Positions 52,030 through 64,000 of a stretch of DNA of 64,000 bases are shown piece after piece (positions within the stretch are counted from its first letter, which is position 1; the number at the start of each line of letters is the position of its first letter). Made by a program: the position numbers and the translations under genes. Source of the DNA: Halictus rubicundus (taxonomy: Eukaryota; Arthropoda; Insecta; Hymenoptera; Halictidae); assembly GCF_050948215.1 (NCBI RefSeq), contig NW_027488908.1, positions 62,001 through 126,000 of the forward strand, written 5' to 3'. The notes under the pieces were generated by a model. That model had not been told where the DNA came from. It saw only the letters and a list, made by a program, of their open reading frames with translations, and ran no database searches.

Positions 52030-53140
52030 AGAGGATTGGATAGCATGGAGGATAGGATAGGATAGAGGATAGGATAGGATAGAGGATAGGATAGGATAGA
52101 GGATAGGAGACGATAGAGGACAGGATATTATAGGATAGATGATATTATAGGAAAGAGGATAGGATATGATAGAGGATACGATATTATAGAGGATAGGAAA
52201 GGATAGAGGATCGGATAGGATAGAGGATTGGATAGGATAGAGGATACGATAGGATAGAGAATAGGATGGAGGATAGGATAGGATAGAGAATAGGATAGAG
52301 GATATGATAGAGGATACGATATTATAGAGGATAGGAAAGGATAGAGGATCGGATAGAATAGAGGATACGATAGGATAGAGAATAGGATAGAGGATATGAT
52401 AGAGGATACGATATTATAGAGGATAGGAAAGGATAGAGGATCGGATAGGATAGAGGATACGATAGGATAGAGAATAGGATAGAGGATAGGATAGGATAGA
52501 GAATAGGATAGAGGATAGGACAGAGGATTGGATAGGATAGGATAGTGCATAAGATAGGATTGAGGATAGGATAGGAGATTGGATAGGAGAGAGGACAGGA
52601 GACGATAGAGGATAGGATAGGATATAGGATTGGATAGGATAGAGGATAGGATACGATAGAGGATAGGATAGGATAGAGGATAGGATAGGGGATTGGATAG
52701 GATAGTTGATGGAATAGGATAGAGGATAGGATAGGATAGAGGATAGGATAGGATAGAGGATAGGATAGGATAGAGGATAGGATAGGATAGAGGATAGGAT
52801 CGGATAGAGGATAGGATAGGATAGCGGATACGATATTATAGTGGAGAGGATAGGATAGAGGATCGGATAGGGGATTGGATAGGATAGAGGATAGAATAAC
52901 AGATTGGATAGGATAGAGGACAGGAGACGATAGAGCATAGGATAGGATAGAGGATAGGATAGGATAGAAGATATAATAGGATAGAGGATAGGATAGGATA
53001 GAGGATAGGATAGGATAGAGGTTAGGATAGGATAGAGGATAGGATACGATACAGGAGAGGATACGATAGAGTATAGGATAGAGGATAGGATAGCATAGAG
53101 GATAGGATACGATAGGTGATAGGATACGATAGAGTATAGG

Positions 53141-55580
53141 ATAGAGGATAGGATAGGGTAGAGGATACGATATTATAGACGATAGGATAGGATAGAGGAT
53201 ACGATATAAATAGAGGATAGAGGATAGGATAGGATAGAGTATAGAATTGAATAGAGGATAGGATAGGTGATTGGATAAGATAGAGGATAGGATAGGGGAT
53301 TGGATAGGATAGAGGATAGGATAGGTTAGAGGATAGGATAGGGGATTGGATAGGATAGGGGATAGGATAGGTTAGAGAATACGATAGGATAGAGGGTAGG
53401 ATGGCATAGTGGATAGGAGACAATAGAGGATAGGATAGGATAGCGGATAGGATAGGGTTTAGGATAGGATAGAGGATAGGATAGGATAGAGGATCGGATA
53501 GGATAGAGTATAGGTTATAGGATTGGATAGGATAGAGGATAGGATTGAGGATAGATTATACGATAGAGGATAGGATAGGATAGATGATAGGAGAGGATAG
53601 AGGATAGGATACGATAGAGTAAAGGATATAGGACTGGATAGGATAGAGTATAGAATTGAATAGAGGACAGGGTAGGTGATTGGATATGATAGAGGATAGG
53701 ATAGGGGATTGGATAGGATAGAAGACAGGATAGGATGGAGTATAGAATAGGATAGAGGATAGGATAGGATGGAGTATAGAATAGGATAGAGGATAGGATA
53801 GGATAGAGGATAGGATAGGATTGAGGATAGGATAGGATACAGGATAGGATAGGATAGAGGATAGGATAGGATAGAGAATAGGATAGAGGATAGGATAGGA
53901 TAGACAATAGGATAGAGGATAGGATATAATTGAGGATAGGATAGAATAGAGGATAGGATAGGATAGAAGAAAGGATAGGATTGAGGATAGGATAGAGGAT
54001 CGGATAGGATTGAGGATAGGTTAGGATAGAGGATAGGATAGGATAGAGGATTGGATAGAGGATAGGATAGGATAGACAACAGGATAGAGGATAGGATAGG
54101 ATTGAGGATAGGATAGAATAGAGGATAGGATAGGATAGAGGAAAGGATAGGATAGAGGATAGGATAGGATAGGATAGAGGATAGGATAGAATAGAGGATA
54201 GGATAGGATAGAGGATAGGAGACGATAGAGGACAGGATAGGATAGGATAGATGATATTATAGGAAAGAGGATAGGATATGATAGAGGATACGATATTATA
54301 GAGGATAGGAAAGGATAGAGGATCGGATAGGATAGAGGATTGGATAGGATAGAGTATAGGATAGAGGATAGGATAGGGTAGAGGATACGATATTATAGAC
54401 GATAGGATAGGATAGAGGATACGATATAAATAGAGGATAGAGGATAGGATAGGATAGAGTATAGAATTGAATAGAGGATAGGATAGGTGATTGGATAAGA
54501 TAGAGGATAGGATAGGGGATTGGATAGGATAGAGGATAGGATAGGTTAGAGGATAGGATAGGGGATTGGATAGGATAGGGGATAGGATAGGTTAGAGAAT
54601 ACGATAGGATAGAGGGTAGGATGGCATAGTGGATAGGAGACAATAGAGGATAGGATAGGATAGCGGATAGGATAGGGTTTAGGATAGGATAGAGGATAGG
54701 ATAGGATAGAGGATCGGATAGGATAGAGTATAGGTTATAGGATTGGATAGGATAGAGGATAGGATTGAGGATAGATTATACGATAGAGGATAGGATAGGA
54801 TAGATGATAGGAGAGGATAGAGGATAGGATACGATAGAGTAAAGGATATAGGACTGGATAGGATAGAGTATAGAATTGAATAGAGGACAGGGTAGGTGAT
54901 TGGATGTGATAGAGGATAGGATAGGGGATTGGATAGGATAGAAGACAGGATAGGATGGAGTATAGAATAGGATAGAGGATAGGATAGGATGGAGTATAGA
55001 ATAGGATAGAGGATAGGATAGGATAGAGGATAGGATAGGATTGAGGATAGGATAGGATACAGGATAGGATAGGATAGAGGATAGGATAGGATAGAGAATA
55101 GGATAGAGGATAGGATAGGATAGACAATAGGATAGAGGATAGGATATAATTGAGGATAGGATAGAAGAGAGGATAGGATAGGATAGAGGAAAGGATAGGA
55201 TTGAGGATAGGATAGAGGATCGGATAGGATTGAGGATAGGTTAGGATAGAGGATAGGATAGGATAGAGGATTGGATAGATGATAGGATAGGATAGACAAC
55301 AGGATAGAGGATAGGATAGGATTGAGGATAGGATAGAATAGAGGATAGGATAGGATAGAGGAAAGGATAGGATAGAGGATAGGATAGGATAGGATAGAGG
55401 ATAGGATAGAATAGAGGATAGGATAGGATAGAGGATAGGAGACGATAGAGGACAGGATAGGATAGGATAGATGATATTATAGGAAAGAGGATAGGATATG
55501 ATAGAGGATACGATATTATAGAGGATAGGAAAGGATAGAGGATCGGATAGGATAGAGGATTGGATAGGATAGAGGATACG
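53141..55580 (+). repeat. 1220-bp tandem duplication
   Basis: 53141-54360 is repeated at 54361-55580 with a constant offset of 1220 and only a handful of base changes, for example TGGATATGATAG near 53692 against TGGATGTGATAG near 54912. No length change was found, so the duplication is recent. It includes a complex stretch (ATAAATAGAGGATAGAGG, then GTATAGAATTGAATAG). Confidence 0.93.
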
Positions 55581-56274
55581 ATAGGATAGAGAATAGGATA
55601 GAGGATAGGATAGTGCATAAGATAGGATTGAGGATAGGATAGGAGATTGGATAGGAGAGAGGACAGGAGACGATAGAGGATAGGATAGGATATAGGATTG
55701 GATAGGATAGTGGATAGGATACGATAGAGGATAGGATAGGATAGAGGATAGGATAGGATAGAGCATAGGATGGGATAGAGGATAGGATAGGTTAGAGAAT
55801 AGTATAGGATAGAGGATAGGATAGGAAAGCGGATAGGATATGATAGGGGATAGGATAGGATAGAGGATAGGATAGGGGATTGGATAGGATAGGATAGTAT
55901 AGAAAATGGGATAGGATAGAGTATACGAGACGATAGAGGATAGGATAGAGAATAGGATATAGGATTGGATAGGATACGATACAGGATGGGATAGGATAGA
56001 GGATTGGATAGGATAGAGGATAGGAGACGATAGAGGTTGGGATAGGATAGAGGATAGGATAGGATAGAGGATAGGATAGGATAGAGGTTAACATAGGGGA
56101 TTGGATAGGATAGAGGATACGATACGATAGAGGATAGGATAGGATAGAGGATAGGGTAGGATAGAGGATAGGATAGGATAGAGGATAGGATAGGATTGAG
56201 GGTAGGATAGGATAGTGGATAGGATAGGATAGAGGATACGATATTATAGAGGATAGAATAGGATAGAGGATAGG

Positions 56275-57503
56275 GGATTGGTTAGGATAGAGGATAGGAT
56301 AGGATAGAGGATAGGATAGGGTAGGATAGAGGATAGGATAGGATAGAGGATAGGATAGGATAGAGGATAGGATAGGATAGAGGATAGGATAGGATAGAGG
56401 ATTGGATAGGATAGAGGATAGGAGACGATAGAGGTTTTGATAGGATAGAGGATAGGATAGGATAGAGGATAGTATAGGATAGAGGATAGGATAGGAAAGC
56501 GGATAGGATATGATAGGGGATAGGATAGGATAGAGGATAGGATAGGGGATTGGATAGGATAGGATAGGATAGAAAATGGGATAGGATAGAGTATACGAGA
56601 CGATAGAGGATAGGATAGAGAATAGGATATAGGATTGGATAGGATACGATACAGGATAGGATAGGATAGAGGATTGGATGGGATAGAGGATAGGATACGA
56701 TAGAGGATAGGATAGGATAGAGGATAGGGTAGGATAGAGGATAGGATAGGATAGAGGATAGGATAGGATTGAGGGTATGATAGGATAGTGGATAGGATAG
56801 GATAGAGGATACGATATTATAGAGGATAGAATAGGATAGAGGATAGGGGATTGGATAGGATAGAGGATAGAATAGGATAGAGGATAGGGGATTGGTTAGG
56901 ATAGAGGATAGGATAGGATAGAGGATAGGATAGGGTAGGATAGAGGATAGGATAGGATAGAGGATAGGATAGGATAGAGGATAGGATAGGATAGAGGATA
57001 GGATAGGATAGAGGATTGGATAGGATAGAGGATAGGAGACGATAGAGGTTTTGATAGGATAGAGGATAGGATAGGATAGAGGATAGTATAGGATAGAGGA
57101 TAGGATAGGAAAGCGGATAGGATATGATAGGGGATAGGATAGGATAGAGGATAGGATAGGGGATTGGATAGGATAGGATAGGATAGAAAATGGGATAGGA
57201 TAGAGTATACGAGACGATAGAGGATAGGATAGAGAATAGGATATAGGATTGGATAGGATACGATACAGGATAGGATAGGATAGAGGATTGGATGGGATAG
57301 AGGATAGGATACGATAGAGGATAGGATAGGATAGAGGATAGGGTAGGATAGAGGATAGGATAGGATAGAGGATAGGATAGGATTGAGGGTATGATAGGAT
57401 AGTGGATAGGATAGGATAGAGGATACGATATTATAGAGGATAGAATAGGATAGAGGATAGGGGATTGGATAGGATAGAGGATAGGATAGGATAGAGGATA
57501 GGA
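56275..57503 (+). repeat. 614-bp tandem duplication
   Basis: GGTTAGGATAGAGG at 56280 recurs at 56894, GAGGTTTTGATAGG near 56431 recurs at 57045, and AAAATGGG at 56573 recurs at 57187, all at an offset of 614. GAGGTTTTGATAGG is seen only in this duplicated pair. Confidence 0.88.
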
Positions 57504-60500
57504 TAGGGTAGGATAGAGGATAGGATAGGATAGAAAATGGGATAGGATAGAGTATACGAGACGATAGAGGATAGGATAGAGAATAGGATATAGGATTGGA
57601 TAGGATACGATAGAGGATAGGATAGGATAGGATAGTGGATAGGATCAGATAGAGGATAGGATCGGATAGAGGATAGGATAGGGGATTGGATAGGATAGAG
57701 GATAGGATAGGATAGAGGATAGGATAGGATAGAGGATACGATATTATAAAGGATAGGATAGGATAGAGGATAGGATAGGATAGAGGATAGGATAGGATAG
57801 AGGATAGGATAGATTAGAGAATAGGATAGGATAGAGAGTAGGATGGCATAGAGGATAGCATAGAGAATAGGATAGGATAGAGGATGGGATAGGATAGAGG
57901 ATAGGATAGGATAGAGGATAGGATAGGATAGAGGATAGGATAGGATAGATGATAGGATAGGATAGAGCATAGGATAGGATAGAGGATAGGATAGGATAGA
58001 GGATACGATAGGATAGAGGTTAACATAGGGGATTGGATAGGATAGAGGATAGGATACGATAGAGGATAGGATAGGATAGATAATAGGGTAGGATAGAGGA
58101 TCGGATAGGATAGAGGATAGGATAGGATTGAGGGTAGGATAGGCTAGTGGATAGGATAGGATAGAGGATACGATATTATAGAGGATAGAATAGGATAGAG
58201 GATAGGGGATTGGATAGGATAGAGGATAGGATAGGATAGAGGATAGGATAGGATAGAGGATAGGATAGGATAGAGGATAGGATAGGATAGAGGATAGGAT
58301 AGGATAGAGGATAGGATAGGATAGAGGATAGGATAGGATAGAGGATAGGATAGGATAGAGGATAGGATAGGATAGAGGATAGGATAGGATAGAGGATAGG
58401 ATAAGATAGGATAGAGGATAGGATAGGATAGGATAGGATAGAGGATAGGATAGGATAGAGGATAGGATAGGATAGAGGATAGGATAGGATAGAGGATAGG
58501 ATAGGATAGAGGATAGGATAGGATAGAGGATTGGATAGGATAGAGGATAGGAGACGATAGAGGTTGGGATAGGATAGAGGATAGGATAGGATAGAGGATA
58601 GGATAGGTTAGAGAATAGGATAGGATAGAGGATAGGATTGGAAAGCGGATAGGATATGATTGGGGATAGGATAGGATAGAGGATAGGATAGGATAGAAAA
58701 TGGGATAGGATAGAGTATACGAGACGATAGAGGATAGGATACAGTATAGGATATAGGATTGGATAGGATACGATAGAGGACAGGATAGGATAGGATAGTG
58801 GATAGGATCAGATAGAGGATAGGATCGGATAGAGGATAGGTTAGGGGATTGGATAGGATAGAGGATAGGATAGGATAGAGGATAAGATAGGATAGAGGAT
58901 AGGATAGGATAGCGGATAGGATATGATAGAGGGTAGGATAGGATAGAGGATAGATAGGATAGGATAGAGGATGGGATAGGATAGAGGATACGATATTATA
59001 AAGGATAGGATAGGATAGAGGATAGGATAGGATAGAGGATAGGATAGGATAGAGGATAGGATAGATTAGAGAATAGGATAGGATAGAGAGTAGGATAGGA
59101 TAGATGATAGGATAGGATAGAGGATAGGATAGCATAGAGAATAGGATAGGATAGAGGATGGGATAGGATAGAGGATAACATAGGGGATTGGATAGGATAG
59201 AGGATAGGATAGGGGATTGGATAGGTTAGAGAATAGGATATGATAGAGGATAGGATCGGATAGAGGATAGGATGGGGGATTGGATACGATAGAGGATAGG
59301 ATAGGATAGAGGATAGGATAGGATAGAGGATAGGATAGGATAGAGGATAGGATAGGATAGAGGATAGGATAGGATAGAGGATAGGATAGGATAGAGGATA
59401 GGATAGGATAGAGGATAGGATAGGATAGAGGATAGGATAGGATAGAGGATAGGATAGGATAGAGGATAGGATAGGATAGAGGATAGGATAGGATAGAGGA
59501 TAGGATTAGATAGAGGTTAACATAGGGGATTGGATAGGATAGAGGAGAGGATACGATAGAGGACAGAATAGGATATAGGATAGGGTAGGATAGAGGATAG
59601 GATAGGATAGGATAGAGGGTAGGATAGGATAGAGGATAGGATAGGATAGAGGATAGGATAGGATAGGATAGAGGATAGGATAGGATAGAGGATAGGATAG
59701 GATAGAGGATAGGATAGGATAGAGGATAGGATAGATTAGAGAATAGCATAGGATAGAGGGTAGGATGGGATAGAGGATAGGATAGATTAGAGAATAGCAT
59801 AGGATATAGGGTAGGATGGGATAGAGGATAGGAGACGATAGAGGTTGGGATAGGATAGAGGATAGGATAGGATAGAGGATAGGATAGATTAGAGAATAGC
59901 ATAGGATAGAGGGTAGGATGGGATAGAGGATAGGATAGGTTACATAATAGTATAGGATAGAGAATAGGATATAGGATTGGGTAGGATACGATAGACGATA
60001 GGATAGGATAGGATAGTGGATAGGATCAGATATAGGATAGGATCGGATAGAGGATAGGATAGGGGATTGGATAGGATAGAGGATAGGATAGGATAGAGGA
60101 TAGGATAGGATAGAGGATAGGATAGGATAGGATAGAGGATAGGATAGAGGATAGGATAGAGGATAGGATAGGATAAAGGATAGGATAGGTTAGAGAATAG
60201 TATTGGATAGAGGATAGGATAGGAAAACGGATAGGATATGATAGGGGATAGGATAGGATAGAGGATAGGATAGGGGATTGAATAGGATAGAGGATAGGAT
60301 AGGATATAGGATAGGGTAGGATAGAGGATAGGATAGGATAGAGGATAGGATAGGATAGAGGATAGGATAGGATAGAGGATAGGATAGGATAGAGGATTGG
60401 ATAGGATAGATGATAGGAGACGATAGAGGATAGAATAGGATATAGGATAGGGTAGGATAGAGGATAGGATAGGATAGAGGATAGGATAGAATAGAGGATA

Positions 60501-60980
60501 GGATAGGATAGAGGATAGGATAGGATAGAGGATAGGATAGGATAGAGGATAGGATAGGATAGAGGATGGAATATGATAGAGGATACGATATTATAGAGGA
60601 TAGGATAGGATAGAGCATAGGATAGGATAGAGGATAGGATAGATTAGAGAATAGTGTAGGATATAGGATTGGATAGGATACGATAGAGGATAGGATAGGA
60701 TGGGATAGTGGATAGGATCAGATAGAGGATAGGAAGGATAGAGGATAGGATAGGGGATTGGATAGCATAGAGGATAGGATAGGATAGAGGATAGGATAGG
60801 ATATAGGATAGGGTAGGATAGAGGATAGGATAGGATAGAGGATAGGATAGATTAGAGAATAGCATAGGATAGAGGGTAGGATGGGATAGAGGATAGGATA
60901 GATTAGAGAATAGCATAGGATAGAGGGTAGGATGGGATAGAGGATAGGAGACGATAGAGGTTGGGATAGGATAGAGGATA

Positions 60981-60996
60981 GGATAGGATAGAGGAT
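60981..60996 (+). repeat. Possible target-site duplication, left of AT-rich insertion
   Basis: GGATAGGATAGAGGAT precedes the AT-rich insertion and follows its A tail at 62889-62904. The string is ordinary satellite sequence, so it could match by periodicity alone. Confidence 0.5.
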
Positions 60997-61393
60997 GAGA
61001 GCAAAGTGAACTACCAAGGAGTAAGGTGCTAAGAGTCAAAAGTTTCAGTAAATTCAGTCTGAATGCGCGAAGTTTTTGAGATTAAAACTAGCATAGGGAG
61101 AGAAAAAGAAAGTTTTAACGTGCGATTATGGAGTACGAGGAACTTTAAAGTGATAAAAACGCGATCAATCCGTAGGATAAACGAGATTCGGAAGAGTTCG
61201 TTAAAATCTAACAGGAAATAAGGGAAAATTAGGAGTATAATAGACTTACTAGACACTTTTTGATAAAACAAAAGTAAAAAGAACCGAAATAAAGGAACAG
61301 TTGCATATAAAAGTGAAAAAAAAAGAAGTGAAAAAGATCAATTAACACTTTGAATTGGACTAAATTAAAGTTGAACGGGCTGTGTAGTTTTGC

Positions 61394-61411
61394 TTAATTA
61401 ATTAATTAATT
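61394..61411. repeat. TTAA microsatellite
   Basis: Four and a half copies of TTAA inside the AT-rich insertion. No function is inferred. Confidence 0.85.
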
Positions 61412-61571
61412 GTTCGATTAAATAATTGAGTGACCGATTTTTGGACTTTTTACAAAAATTTTGAATCCGCGAAAAGTGTGTGAGAACTCTGAGAAAACAA
61501 AGGATACGTCGCGAGGGGTCGGTACGAACACCAGGCCAAACACCTACGAGAAGGTAGGAAAGTGTTTACCC

Positions 61572-61580
61572 TATATAAAA
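61572..61580 (+). promoter_or_regulatory. TATA-like string in the AT-rich insertion
   Basis: TATATAAAA lies between CCC and GGG in ACCCTATATAAAAAGGGTT. It resembles a TATA box, but nothing else supports a promoter here. Confidence 0.25.
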
Positions 61581-62474
61581 AGGGTTAGGCATGTGATTCG
61601 CGTAACGGATTCCTGAATTTTCTCCGATCTGAATGAAAATTTATATCCAGGCTTTATAAGGAAGGACCAGCAGAATAGGGGAAATTGGGAGATATTTCTC
61701 CCGGGTGGGAACAATTTTTCGATTCACCCCTCCCTTTTCGAGATACGGTCGACAAAAAGCCTGGGTATAGAGATAGGAAAAAAAGCGATAAGTGAAAGTT
61801 GGTGAGGGCCTCGAGACCTTTAAAACGAGACCAAGAACGGCCAAATCGGATAAAGTAGATTTTTAGACTATACCGGGTGGCGAAAAGTTTTCGAACATTT
61901 TTGGAAAAAGCAAGCACGTGTAGCCCTTCTAAACTAAATTTCGGAAAAGTAGGGTGGGGTGGGGTTAAAGGAAACCCCGTGGTGCAAAAAAATCCGCGAA
62001 TTCGCATTTTTTCGCCAAAAACCGGCTTTTACGAGGAGAAGGAGACTTTTCTCGCGAAAACACAGAATAGGCCGGCGACCAGAAACCCGGTAGACTATAC
62101 AAAGAAGACATAAAAAAGAGAGGTTGATTAGGGAAAAATACGTACTTCCCTCTTGGCGGATACGCCAAAAGGGACGTGGGAGATGTTCTCTGCGAGTTTT
62201 TTAGGGAGCCCTCGGTCTTAAAGTATTGTACCCGGTATATAGCACGGCGTAGAGTCGCAGAAAAGCGAGAGATAAAACTTAATAATAATAGCGAGAAATA
62301 ATTTTTAGACGTGGAATTTTGTCACACCTTAGCATAGGCTAGATAATAAGATAACGTTAGGTAGCGCATAACAAATTCTTAGATAGGATAGAAAAAGTCA
62401 AAAAAGAGAGAAAAAATTACTTTTAGACAGGAGTAGATTAAAAATAAATAGCGGGCGTATTATAATAAATGTTT

Positions 62475-62518
62475 GCGTGCGAAGTTAAAAGTAGATGCGT
62501 GCGAATTTAAAAGTAGAT
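62475..62518 (+). repeat. 22-bp tandem duplication in the AT-rich insertion
   Basis: The unit GCGTGCGAA(G/T)TTAAAAGTAGAT occurs at 62475-62496 and 62497-62518 with one mismatch. A run of (T)AAATA-type repeats follows at about 62530-62570, and three ATTAAG copies near 62727-62746. Confidence 0.88.
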
Positions 62519-62877
62519 CTAAGTACAAGTAGAAATATAAATATAAATACAAATATAAGTATAGATAATCAAATTAAACTAAATTAAAAGAAAAACGATA
62601 ATACAAATAAGTAGTTTAGCTTTAGATGTACATAAGGAATAGGTTTAGATTTAGAATTAGACTTAGACTCCAAGAGTATAAAAATAAGCGATAATAATAG
62701 ATAAAAATCGAAGCGAATAAATAGAATTAAGATTAAGATTAAGATTTAGAAAAGTATAGAACAAGCGAACGAGATTTCAAATAGAAGATATTAGCATAAT
62801 AGACAGATAGATTTTAACAATATGAATTTATGTAACTTTTTGGCATTTAATTGAAACAAATAGAGACAAATGACCTT

Positions 62878-62888
62878 AAAAAAAAAAA
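62878..62888 (+). other. Terminal A run of the AT-rich insertion
   Basis: Eleven A after GACCTT, followed directly by GGATAGG satellite. It marks the 3' end of the insertion and the same plus orientation as the retrotransposon. Confidence 0.75.
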
Positions 62889-64000
62889 GGATAGGATAGA
62901 GGATAGGATAGGATAGAGGATAGGATAGATTAGAGAATAGCATAGGATAGAGGGTAGGATGGGATAGAGGATAGGATAGGTTAGAGAATAGTATAGAATA
63001 GAGAATAGGATATAGGATTGGATAGGATACGATAGAGGATAGGATAGGATAGGATAGTGGATAGGATCAGATATAGGATAGGATCGGATAGAGGATAGGA
63101 TAGGGGGATTGGATAGGATAGAGGATAGGATAGGATAGAGGATAGGATAGGATAGGATAGAGGATAGGATAGGATAGAGGATAGGATAGGATAGAGGATA
63201 GGATAGGATAGGATAGAGGATAGGATAGAGGATAGGATAGAGGATAGGATAGGATAAAGGATAGGATATGTTAGAGAATAGTATAGGATAGAGGATAGGA
63301 TAGGAAAGCGGATAGGATATGATAGATGATAGGATAGGATAGAGGATAGGATAGGGGATTGAATAGGATAGAGGATAGGATAGGATAGAGGATAGGATAG
63401 GTAAGAGAATAGGATAGGATAGAGGATATTATAGGATAGAGGATAGGATAGGATAGAGGATAGGATAGGATAGAGGATAGGATAGGTTAGAGAATAGGAT
63501 AGGATAGAGGATATTATAGGATAGAGGATAGGATAGGATAGAGGATAGGATAGGATAGAGGATTGGATAGGATAGATGATAGGAGACGATAGAGGTTGGG
63601 ATAGGATAGAGGATAGGATAGGATAGAGGATAGGATAGGATAGAGGTTAACATAGGGGATTGGATAGGATAGAGGATAGGATACGATAGAGGATAGGATA
63701 GGATATAGGATAGGGTAGGATAGAGGATAGGATAGGATAGAGGATAGGATAGGATAGAGGATAGGATAGGATAGAGGATAGGATAGGATAGAGGATGGAA
63801 TATGATAGAGGATACGATATTATAGAGGATAGGATAGGATAGAGCATAGGATAGTATAGAGGATAGGATAGGTTAGAGAATAGTATAGGATAGAGGATAG
63901 GATAGGAAAGCGGATAGGACATGATAGGGGATAGGATAGGATAGAGGATATGATAGGGGATTGGATAGGATAGGATAGGATAGAAAATGGGATAGGATAG
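62889..64000 (+). repeat. 17-bp GGATA-type satellite array, right part
   Basis: Satellite resumes after the AT-rich insertion and runs to the window end in the same orientation. From 63218 it is colinear with 30880-31662 (offset 32338). The first 16 bases (62889-62904) may be the right target-site copy of the insertion. No gene is visible. Confidence 0.95.

Larger units (their letters stand above)
52011..60996 (+). repeat. 17-bp GGATA-type satellite array, middle part
   Basis: Same satellite and orientation as the left part. From 52011 to about 55.7 kb it belongs to the irregular family that also flanks the retrotransposon on the left. It shares a GGTTATAGGATTGG stretch followed by AGGATAGATTATACGA with 45487-45545, and a GATGATATTATAGGAAAGAGG box. 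From about 55.79 kb the AAAATGGG, GTATACGAGACG and AAAGCGG modules of the first 41 kb reappear. No gene is visible. Confidence 0.96.
60997..62888 (+). mobile_element. AT-rich poly(A)-ended insertion, unclassified
   Basis: 1.89 kb of non-satellite DNA interrupts the array, starting GAGAGCAAAGTG and ending in 11 A. The satellite resumes at once with a sequence matching the last 16 bases before the insertion. An A tail plus a likely target duplication points to copying from RNA. No open frame over about 120 codons and no recognisable protein domain is present; the short frames do not resemble known proteins. The last 600 bp are strongly A-rich on the plus strand, with AATAAA at 62716-62721 as a possible poly(A) signal. 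Candidates are a 5'-truncated non-LTR element (3' UTR only), a non-autonomous retroposon mobilised by an element like the one at 45.6 kb, or a retrocopy of a non-coding transcript. I do not recognise the family. Confidence 0.7.

Noticed and set aside
61029..62168. Short open frames on both strands of the AT-rich insertion (up to about 117 codons)
   Set aside because: No recognisable domain, no consistent frame, and they overlap one another; expected by chance in this composition.
60997..62888. LTR retrotransposon or solo LTR
   Set aside because: I saw no terminal direct repeats, no TG...CA ends and no short target duplication, while a terminal A run is present.
1..64000. CRISPR array
   Set aside because: Repeats are continuous 17-bp units without unique spacers and are in a eukaryotic satellite.

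Overview
This is a eukaryotic, almost certainly arthropod (most likely insect), heterochromatic window. About 55 of its 64 kb is one tandem satellite, always in the same orientation. No host gene, rRNA gene or tRNA gene is visible. The arthropod call rests on an R1-clade non-LTR retrotransposon nested in the satellite and on the resemblance of the satellite pentamer (ATAGG) to the arthropod telomere repeat TTAGG. Hymenoptera would fit the very GC-rich R1-type element, but the sequence does not prove the order.

Layout: 1-45602 is satellite built on a 17-bp unit, GGATAGGATAGGATAGA. A 6.39-kb full-length retrotransposon follows at 45622-52010, flanked by a perfect 19-bp target-site duplication (45603-45621 and 52011-52029). 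Satellite continues to 60996. It is interrupted by a 1.9-kb AT-rich, poly(A)-ended, apparently non-coding insertion (60997-62888), and resumes from 62889 to the window end.

The satellite is organised as nested higher-order repeats. Tandem duplications of about 539, 614, 653, 961, 1220, 1340, 1863-1880, 2606 and 3592 bp can be traced by rare variants. A long-range direct duplication pairs the two halves of the window (1-4.4 kb with 33.7-37.8 kb; 30.9-31.7 kb with 63.2-64.0 kb). Several duplicated blocks differ by exactly 17 or 34 bp, that is one or two base units. The segments flanking the retrotransposon (about 41.4-45.6 and 52.0-55.7 kb) belong to a distinct higher-order family, marked by GGATTGTAT and GATGATATTATAAGAAAGACG variants.

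The retrotransposon carries a structured 5' leader, a gag-like ORF1 with three zinc knuckles, an overlapping ORF2 (apurinic-type endonuclease, reverse transcriptase, C-terminal zinc knuckle), a 3' UTR and a 22-nt poly(A). Both ORFs are uninterrupted and the catalytic motifs are present, so this looks like a young, possibly competent copy. ORF1 would package the RNA. ORF2 would nick the satellite and copy the RNA at the nick.

The many long open frames on the minus strand of the satellite are a by-product of the repeat: the C-rich strand of the 17-bp unit has no stop codon in any frame. They are not annotated as genes.
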